The notes beneath the pieces were generated by a model, which worked only from the letters and a program-made list of their open reading frames with translations, did no database searches and was not told where the DNA came from. Of a stretch of 64,000 nucleotides of DNA, positions 56,762 to 64,000 are shown in pieces. A program made the translations under genes and the position numbers. Where the stretch lies: assembly GCA_034509735.1 (NCBI GenBank), contig JACGWO010000010.1, forward strand, positions 14,893,193 to 14,957,192. The letters are read 5' to 3'. Every line of letters begins with the position of its first letter. Position 1 is the stretch's first letter. The stretch is from Sesamum alatum (lineage: Eukaryota; Streptophyta; Magnoliopsida; Lamiales; Pedaliaceae).

Positions 56762-57627
56762 CTGAAAGAATCGGTACGACTAGGGAACGACGGAAGTGTA
56801 AAATTCAAAAAATTAAAATTGGTTTCAAAGGGGTGTTCCCTTTGAAATTTCCAAGCATTCAGTATTTGTCAAAAGCATAATAACAAAAATAAACATGTTG
56901 GACATGCGGCTAAAGGAGGAAAACAAAAGGTACAGAAATTAAAAGAAACTTTACCTTTTCGTTTTCAATAGACGAACAACAACACGTGTTGTTCCCTTAC
57001 GTTTCTTTTTCCATTCACTTTAGGATCCAATTAGAACCCCTCTAATTTGTCCACACCACACAATAGAATCTAAAAATCTATCTCTGTTGCTAGATAAAAA
57101 TTGTAGAAGAAAACTATTCCGAAACAAACACTATTAATTAGTTCATTTGGATGTTTAAGTTCTAAAGTTGAATCCAATTCAAGTAGAAGGCGAATATGAG
57201 AGGGAGAGTGAATTATTTTTCCCTTTTATAAATGAGCCAATGGCCGTGTGCTTTGTATGAAGTTGCAAGTTAAGAAAATGTTGTGAGTAGTGTCCTTTTC
57301 TAATAGAAAACCAATTTCTAAAACAAGTCACCGTTACACACAATTCCACCACATATGAAAATAACCTCCACATGAATATGCACTACTTGTGCACATTCAC
57401 CCCATTGGCCGGCACACATGCTCCAATTGTGGAGGAGTTTCAACTCCTCCTAAGTAACTCTAACTTGCTCTCAAATGGGCTTTGAACTTGAAGTCATGGA
57501 CCTGATTTGATTTAATTAAATTAAATCAAGTCCACCGAAGGTCCATTTGGCATTACATTGATCCAATTAATTTCGACCCAACTATGTCCAATAGTTCATT
57601 TATTCCAATTAAACAAACCCAAACCCT

Positions 57628-59791
57628 TGAAACGCGAGCGAATCGGCCAGGGAGAGAAGCGCGAATAGCGAAAGCGCGAATAATTGCATAATAAAATTGC
57701 AAAGCATAATTAAATGGAATTTAAAGCATGCATTACATACATAAACGGATCAAGGAGTGTGCCTTTGATTCTCCCGGGCATTCGGTGTATCTCATGTTCA
57801 AGAAAACACAACATGGTGGCCATAGAATTTGAATCGAGAAACCACAATTGAAGCACCTACCCGGTTATAGTTTTATCTTTGTTCGACTACACGCATTGTT
57901 CCCAGTTTTGCACCAAGATCTCATAGTAGAGACCCTCCAAATCGTCTCACACGCTACACCGGAAAGCAACGAAGTCCCGTGCTAGCAAGAAATGATTTGG
58001 GGAGAAGAGACATTGATGCACGCTATCGATTAACGCTATCGACGTCTCTTATGTTCTACCTTGAATAAATCAAGAAGAACAAAAGTAGAAATCTTGGAGA
58101 ATATAGAAGAGAGATGGACGATTTTCTAGAGAGAAACTAAAGCTGAGAAGTGTAGAGATTAGTAGGTGTGTGTGTGTGTGTGTGTTTGAGTATTTATAGG
58201 AACAATTTTTCCTATTCCTACTCAACCTCTTCTAAAGAGGCACACTTGACTAGAATTTTGACCTAGTCAAATCCTAGTCAAACTAGGCTTTGATTAAGTC
58301 AAATTAATCATGACCCTTCATCTCATCAATCTCTATATCAAATATCGTCCATCCATTTTGATGGGCTTTATGGAATGGGCCTATTTAATTCTAAAGTAAA
58401 TAGTCCCATGGACTTTATATTAAATCCTATTTAATATACCAAGCTCATTAACTAATTCATGGAATGGGCCTATTTAATTCTAAATTAAATAGTCCCATGG
58501 ACTTTATATTAAATTTTATTTAATATACCAAGCCCATTAGTTAATTCACCCTTTTAATCTAATTAAAAGGGAAGCCGATGCTTCATATAATCCATAAATC
58601 TAATTTATGAACTCAAGCCTGATTAATCCAATTAATCCGTTGAGGCTTGAATCTCCAAGAAGTATAATTTAATCCTATTAAATTAAACCTTCTCCTGGAA
58701 TTAATTCCAAATTAATACCCTTTATATCTGGTGTAGCGGGTGTGACTCTTTAGATTCACCTTCAGTTAGACTTGGACCTACTTCTTGTTATCTCATAACC
58801 AAAGTAGTCCGTCACCATGGGTGGCCATCTAGCAACGTTCCATGGCACTAGAGACTAGGTGAATATGTAGTGTGAAAATTTAGGCTACGAGTTACATACA
58901 GGTACGGTCCTACTGTCCCCTGTCCCCCGACCTTAGTCTAGGGCATGAAATTGGGTGTCGGTTCCCAACCTTGACTAGGCGTCTATCTTTAATAATCGAG
59001 ATAGGGTTTAACTCTAAGATTGACGTAGGAAATCCTTTCCCACTCAATCAGGTGCTATGGCCATAGATTTTGAGAGTCTAAACCATCTCAGAGCGTATAG
59101 GAGATCTCGTTGTCATATTCTTTGACAGGGGACAGATCCTATCTTGGAATCCACCGTCCTCTACATACTCCGACTGCACTGAACAAGGCTTATGATAGCC
59201 ATGTCATATGACACGATCACCTCTCGCCAGATCCAAGATATAGCTTTCGTATGTGAGCGACTGCCGTGATTCCTCAAGTCCGAGAATTAGTCCCGTACTA
59301 TCAGAACCGGGAATACATGTCATACCGACCAAGCCCGTGTGGCTTCCATATGACGATTCCCGCGAGTCACCTCAGTCAGCCGACACCTTTGTCAAACTAA
59401 CCCACTAGTATTGCATAGACGTCCAACGTCTGTCACCGATGAAACATGGTACTCATCTAATGAATGCAATCCTTAGTGCAAGTCTCTATAGGACCCTTGA
59501 TGCCCAATCCCGAGGTCCTCGACTTGGAGTGTTTCAGACCTATCTACAGAAGTTGGTTCCATGACCGCCAACCTATGCGCGGTCCAACTTCTTGGATTCA
59601 TACGTCCAGTCTGTGGGCATTTGTTTGTGATATCAAAACGACGTTCAATGCAAGCAGTAAGCACAACAAACTCATCTATGCCAATGATGAATATTTACTA
59701 CATTCATCAACATAATATTACTTGTCCAAAGATTGACGAATGGTTCTCAGAACAACCAACCACATTGACTTTCTGGTCACCCATTCTAACA
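57628..59791 (-). mobile_element. Solo LTR of the Copia-A family inside the Copia-B LTR
   Basis: It reads on the minus strand from TGTTAGAATGGGTGACCAGA (59791) to ...CGCTCGCGTTTCA (57628), 2164 bp, with TG..CA ends. It splits the Copia-B LTR, whose two parts join naturally around it. The flanking five bases ('accct' and 'atgaa') do not match, so a clean duplication was not found; later change at the edge or an unequal recombination is possible. A (GT)n run lies at 58166-58185. Confidence 0.75.
58166..58185. repeat. (GT)n microsatellite
   Basis: About 20 bp of GT repeat inside the solo LTR. Confidence 0.9.
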
Positions 59792-61121
59792 ATGAACCAA
59801 ACACTAATTAATTGATCCAATCAATCAATTAAGCTAAACTCAATTAATTAATTCAATTAATTTAGAGGTGCTAATCTAAAAACTAATTAACCCTTAGGCC
59901 ATTAATCAAATGGATTTTTTCAATAAATGATCCAATCATATATATTCTCCATGAATTAATTTAATCTAATTAAATTAATTCATTTCTTCTAAAATTCATT
60001 TCAAATTAATTCTACCAGTTTCATAGTGATTTATGTGTGACTCTTTAGGTTTACCCTCAGCTAGACTTGGGCTAGTGTCCAACACAAGTTATTAATTAAA
60101 TCTAATTTAATTAATTATTTTCGATTAACCATTAATCAGAAATACTCGTTACCATGGGTGGCCGTCTAGCAACGGTCCATGAGAGACTAGGTAAATGTTG
60201 TGAAGAACGTTTAGGCTCCCAAGTTCCATACGGATATGGTCCTTCCATCAATCTTCTCCCGGTCTTAGTGTAGGGCAATGGAATTTGGTGTCGGTTCCCA
60301 TCCTAGATTAGGTGAATATGCTTAATACCGAGACTGCGTTTACTCTATTGATCAACATAGAAATTTATTTTCTATTCTCCTAATCACTGTGGCCACATAT
60401 TCTAAGAGCTTAAATGCATCTCAGAGCGCATAGGAGATACTGCTATCACATAGTGATAGAGACGAATTCTCTCATGGACCCACCCTCCTCACTACATATT
60501 CTAACTGCACTAGACAACGCTTATAATGACCATATCAAAGATACGGTCATCTCTCGTCAGATCCAAGATACAACCATTTATATGCATGTGATTGTCATGA
60601 TTTCTCAAGTCCGATGACTAATTCCCCATTATCGGAGTTAGGGAGTTCCAATCAATCCGACCAAGCCTCCAGAGCTTCCATATGATGATTCCCTGCGAGT
60701 CAGTTCAGTTGGCTCGACAACCTTGTCAACCAACCCGCCAAAATTGCTTAGACGACCTATGTCTGTCACCGATGAAATGCGACACTCATCCAATAAATGC
60801 AATACTTAATGCAAGTCTCTACAGGATTCTCGAAGCCGTGTCTCGAGGTCCTTGACTTAGAACGTTTTAGACCAAACCCCAAAAGTTGATCTCATAGTTG
60901 CCATCCAATATGCAGCCAACTATATGGGTTATCCAATTGGTCTGTGGACATTCGTTATGACGTTAATACATCATTTAATGTAATGAGTAAGCACAACAAA
61001 TACATAGTGCTTATGGATGAATACTTACTATAATCATCAAGTCAATATTAATTTAATAAATATTCGTAAATAGTACCCAAAACCGCCAATTCAATTGGAT
61101 TTCTGGTTACCTATTCTAACA

Positions 61122-62226
61122 ATTAAGTATAGTGTCGTATGAATGCAAGGGTTGGATCATAGTTCTTGCCCATGGTGTATTTTCAGGCAATCATCGTAGA
61201 TTTCGTCCTGAATTATCCCTTAATCTCATGCCCACAAATGTTGGGCTAGTGTAAGTGTGGAAATCCGCACCCTCTCCCATTGGATGATCTTGTGAGGGAT
61301 CATTTGAACATGTACTTCCCTCCGGCGGTGGGTAGTGCTGGAGCGATTTCGCTAGTTTGGAAATTGACTAGATCCACAATCCTAAGATGGAAAAATTATT
61401 CCACTAATTCCTGCAGATTTGATAAATCTATGCTTGATATCTCCATTAATTTTTGGATTTGATGACTTCAAGAATTAGATCTTCCTGTGTATTTGGCTTG
61501 GAATCTCCGTCGTCTTTCCCTTCTGATGTAGAAGAGGGACTAGTCGAAAGGCGGCCCTGATACACTCCTGGTAAGATCTGGATGTCTCAGGGGTATTCCT
61601 TTGGTTTCTCTTTAGATCTATGACTTTAGTTTTCAAATCTGTAAGATCCTTGTACAGATCTGGGAAGATCTTTAGGATCTTGTCCAACTTTTGACACAAG
61701 AGATCTATTTTCATGGGTATATGGATTAACCTATGTCCATAATCTTGAACTATCTTTTGGATCTCTCCTAGATGTTGAGAGATTTCCAAGGTATCCGGCT
61801 CGAGTTCTTTCCAATCAGTTCCTTTATCATAATTTCAAGAACTGTATTATTTTAGATATTATCCGATCCGTTTCTCCTAGTTGGTATCCTACCATGGACC
61901 TCAATGGCTTGTAGGCGTCTCACAGCATTTCATGATAGTGTTTGTCGGATGTGGTAATTTTGCGTCCATTCCGCTTTTCTTGTTTTGTAAGAAGCTCCTA
62001 ATCTATCCTTCCTGGACCCGTTAACAACGCGTCGCGTCAATCTTCTTAAAAAATTTCATAAAAGAATTTCCTTCTTTGTATTTCTTGGGTCCAAAAATAT
62101 TCCCTATTTTCATTGTAACTTGAACTTCCGTCCGATCCCATACTTTGAAAAATATCCCGTGTTAATGATTCAATATATATAATATAAACAAATATTTCTT
62201 TAATAAACCTGGGCTCTAATACCATT
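61122..62226 (-). mobile_element. 5' internal part of an unidentified retroelement
   Basis: On the minus strand TGGTATTAGAGCCC (62224-62211) is a close match to the tRNA-Met primer site and follows a possible LTR end ...GTATAAACA (62227). A short frame starts at the ATG at 62141 (MGSDGSSSYNENREYFWTQE), then shifted frames run left to a 104-codon frame (61789-61475) rich in Lys, Leu, Ile and Asp with a heptad-like pattern (LLCQKLDKILKIF, LYKDLTDLKTKVIDLK) suggesting a coiled coil. I do not recognise the family. An LTR retrotransposon with an unusual gag or an old pararetrovirus would both fit; the RT is not present. Confidence 0.4.
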
Positions 62227-62654
62227 TGTTTATACATGGGAGACAAAGAGTGAAAATGGATTAAAATGTTCATTTCAAAGTTATAGAGGGGTAAAATTGT
62301 CCCAATTTAGTCAGAGGACTAAATGTGTCTCCATTATGAAATTTACATAACTAAATCTGTTGGTCCGAAAGATAAAGGACTAAACTTGTCAACTACATAG
62401 ACCTACGGGACCAATTTTGTCATTTCCCTTATATCTATATTTCACACTTGTCATCAATTGGACGTGAAATTTGTCTTGTCAACATTAACATAGATATATA
62501 ATTGATATTTTTTTTAATTGCAAATCACATAATGTATATTGTTTTAAATTTATATACTTTCAGTAAATATAAACCAATTTTATTTTTCTTAACTATAATA
62601 ATTTATTATTAAATAATGAAGCATTTTTATCTACTTTGAATGCAAGAAAATTAA
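62227..62654. repeat. Repeat fragment with 'ggactaaatgtgtc' phrases
   Basis: 62275-62440 resembles the right arm of the Mutator-like MITE at 1653-2735 ('ggactaaatgtgtc', 'aaagataaaggac'), without its matching left arm. The rest is AT-rich. It could also be part of the LTR of the adjoining retroelement. Confidence 0.4.
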
Positions 62655-62689
62655 CACTACAAAAAAATACGAGAATTGAAACGGATTTA

Positions 62690-63300
62690 TATTACCGTTC
62701 CAAATAGGAACGGTAACTGAAACTATTGTGGGACGGAAAACCGTTGCTGACGTCACTTTCGCATTAATGAGAGTCAGAATGTGTAGGAACGGCTTGACCG
62801 TTCCTTTTCTTTTGCCAACATATGTGTGCCAATATACAAACCCATTACCGTTCCAAAAAAGGGACCAGATATATTTTGGTATTTCATTTGGAACACGTCT
62901 GTGGAAATTGGAACGGTTATTTGACCAGAAAACCTGACCGGTGTTCCCAAACTCGGGTCTATTTGGACCGCTTGCTCGACCGTTCCAACATGTAGTGCTA
63001 AATGAGACCCTTTTATGCCATGAACGAACAATGTAATGCAATGAACCTTCCAAATGGGTATTTAGGAAATCCAGGGTTATTACAAAAACCGTTCCCAAAT
63101 GTGCTACTATTTGGAACGGGCCCTTTACATAAACGATTATGTGTGCCAAAGCCCGTTCCAAATATGCATGAACGGCTATATTACAACGGTAACTTTACTG
63201 TTATTATGTCCGTTCCCGAGACCGTTTCTAATGTTGGAGCAACGACTATATTTCAACGGCTAGTTTGGTGTGCCAAATAATATTCCAATGCCCGTTCAAA
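62690..63300. repeat. CACTA subterminal repeat array
   Basis: More than a dozen copies of 'ccgttcc' or its complement 'ggaacgg' and close variants in both orientations (for example near 62694, 62707, 62787, 62798, 62848, 62913, 62979, 63090, 63112, 63151, 63210). In En/Spm such arrays bind the element's DNA-binding protein and are needed for transposition. Confidence 0.85.
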
Positions 63301-63305
63301 TTATT

Positions 63306-63318
63306 TTCTATATATATG
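63306..63318 (+). promoter_or_regulatory. TATA box of the CACTA element
   Basis: 'tctatatatatg' lies just past the subterminal array and about 250 bp before the transposase start codon. Confidence 0.5.
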
Positions 63319-63465
63319 TCCCCCTTCATTTTAATTATTCTTATAATTACTCTCCAACTCATTTGTTCTAACTCCCCTCTCCCCTCTTGATTCTTTATAC
63401 GTAAAATTGAAAATATCAACTATCTGCGCGAATTTTGCATTGATCTTGAAAGGTGTTTTGCTCAG

Positions 63466-63559
63466 GTAAGAAGTTGAAATTCTTTAATGGTTAATTATAT
63501 ATATATATATAATTTGTTCTGGTCATTTAATTACTGCTGTGAATTGCTTGTGTATGTAG
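63466..63559 (+). other. Probable leader intron of the CACTA gene, 94 bp
   Basis: 'ctcag' then 'gtaag' at 63466 and 'tgtatgtag' ending at 63559 form a consensus plant intron, AT/T-rich inside. The transposase ATG lies eight bases after it. Inference from splice signals only. Confidence 0.45.
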
Positions 63560-63567
63560 GGCCAATC

Positions 63568-64000
63568 ATGTTAAGACAGTTGTGGAGATGGATGTATGCT
63601 CGAGACGTGCTGGGTGTAATGCCGGAGTTTAAGGATGGTGTTGCAATATTTCTAGAGTGGGCCCAGTCTCAGCGTGCATATATGGACGGGGAGAAGATTA
63701 GGTGTCCCTGCCGAAAGTGCAAAAATGAACGGTTCAAAACACCAGACGAGGTAAATTTCGACTTGTGTATGAAAGGGTTTATTGCCATAGTATTATAATT
63801 GGACTTTCGCATGATGAGGAGAGGGTGCAGGAATACTTTGAAGCATTGACAGTGCCCCCCCTGTGCAGCATCAGCAAACGCCAACCCGTTCAGGAGGAGG
63901 GTAGTTCGCATTTGGGTGATGCGACTCAGATGGATTGGGCGTAGATGATGGTATTCGATGCCGCCGGACCGTCTTTCTGCTCTTCGTATAACCAGGAGAG
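63568..64000 (+). pseudogene. CACTA transposase, N-terminal part
   Basis: The ATG at 63568 opens MLRQLWRWMYARDVLG, followed by IRCPCRKCKNERF and VNFDLCMKGFI. This is the transposase-associated domain (Transpos_assoc) at the start of CACTA transposases, with its Cys-Pro-Cys..Cys zinc-binding pattern. The frame stops at 63796-63798. The continuation of the domain (YYNWT, then a DEERVQEYFEAL segment) lies in other frames, so at least two indels break it. The catalytic core would be past the window end. A further frame runs on to about 63944. Confidence 0.85.

Larger units (their letters stand above)
53238..61121 (-). mobile_element. Copia-B retrotransposon, minus strand, internally deleted
   Basis: On the minus strand: 5' LTR 61121-56763 (split by a solo LTR), primer site 56761-56749, leader, gag from 54861, part of protease, then loss of integrase, RT and RNase H, and an LTR fragment at 53570-53238. 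The LTR ends (TGTTAGAATAGG...), the leader and gag are those of the Copia-A family. The left end is truncated, so no target duplication can be read. Confidence 0.8.
56763..61121 (-). repeat. Copia-B 5' LTR, split by a solo LTR
   Basis: Pieces 56763-57627 and 59792-61121 together make about 2.2 kb, the same size as the solo LTR at 35193-37417. It starts TGTTAGAATAGGTAACCAGA on the minus strand at 61121 and ends ...CTTTCA at 56763. Confidence 0.82.
62655..64000 (+). mobile_element. CACTA (En/Spm) transposon, 5' end; continues past the window
   Basis: The element starts CACTACAAAAAAA at 62655 after 'taa' (62652-62654), the usual 3-bp target size. A dense array of short motifs (62690-63300) is followed by a TATA box, a leader with a likely intron and a transposase start. 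The 3' end lies outside the window, so the 3-bp duplication cannot be confirmed. Confidence 0.87.

Noticed and set aside
57628..59791. Clean 5-bp target duplication for this solo LTR
   Set aside because: Flanks 'accct' and 'atgaa' do not match; only the LTR ends and the rejoined host LTR support the call.
62631..63161. 176-codon minus frame as a gene
   Set aside because: It crosses the CACTA terminus and is made of the subterminal repeats.
1..64000. CRISPR array, operons or bacterial genes
   Set aside because: No evenly spaced repeat-spacer array or gene packing; the content is plant transposable elements.

Overview
The window is nuclear DNA of a flowering plant, most likely a dicot. It is AT-rich, has no bacterial-style gene packing, and carries plant Ty1/Copia and Ty3/Gypsy retrotransposons, hAT and CACTA DNA transposons, MITE-like fold-back elements and a tRNA-derived SINE. 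The species cannot be told from the sequence. I found no host protein gene, rRNA or functional tRNA gene that I could defend. Almost every protein similarity belongs to a transposable element, and nearly all of those frames are broken.

Layout. 1-10.1 kb: gene-free DNA holding two Mutator-like MITEs (1653-2735, 2958-3493), a Harbinger-like MITE (4315-5050), several fold-back repeats and a SINE with a 16-bp target duplication (7644-7917). 10.095-15.294 kb: a complete minus-strand Copia element with TG..CA LTRs, tRNA-Met primer site, purine tract and 5-bp target duplication. 15.3-19.5 kb: AT-rich sequence with microsatellites and G-runs. 19.57-25.62 kb: a mosaic of retroelement debris: a plus-strand Tat-like Gypsy LTR plus gag start, two minus-strand chromovirus-like Gypsy remnants, and a minus-strand reverse transcriptase/RNase H fragment that looks like an endogenous pararetrovirus (Caulimoviridae-like).

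25.6-53.2 kb is one nest. A plus-strand Copia element (called Copia-A here; 5' LTR 25625-27742, body to 33520) has its 3' LTR split twice: by a hAT transposon (33925-40200), itself carrying a minus-strand solo LTR of the Copia-A family (35193-37417, target duplication AGAAT), and by a full-length Athila/Tat-type Gypsy element (41339-53016, target duplication ATGGT). 53.2-61.1 kb: a minus-strand relative of Copia-A (Copia-B), internally deleted, whose 5' LTR is split by another solo LTR (57628-59791). 61.1-62.2 kb: remains of an unidentified retroelement with a primer site and a coiled-coil frame. 62.655 kb to the end: the 5' end of a CACTA (En/Spm) transposon with a dense subterminal repeat array, a TATA box, a likely leader intron and the start of its transposase.

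How the parts work together: each autonomous element once encoded its own mobility machinery (gag, protease, integrase, RT and RNase H for the LTR elements; DDE transposases for hAT and CACTA). Stops and frameshifts show most are now dead. The most unusual signals are a perfect palindrome around GGCGTGATCACGCC repeated in the Athila LTRs and again inside the element, a hairpin-rich GC island in the Copia-A leader, the loss of the Copia-A primer site, and the pararetrovirus-like segment abutting a Gypsy integrase.
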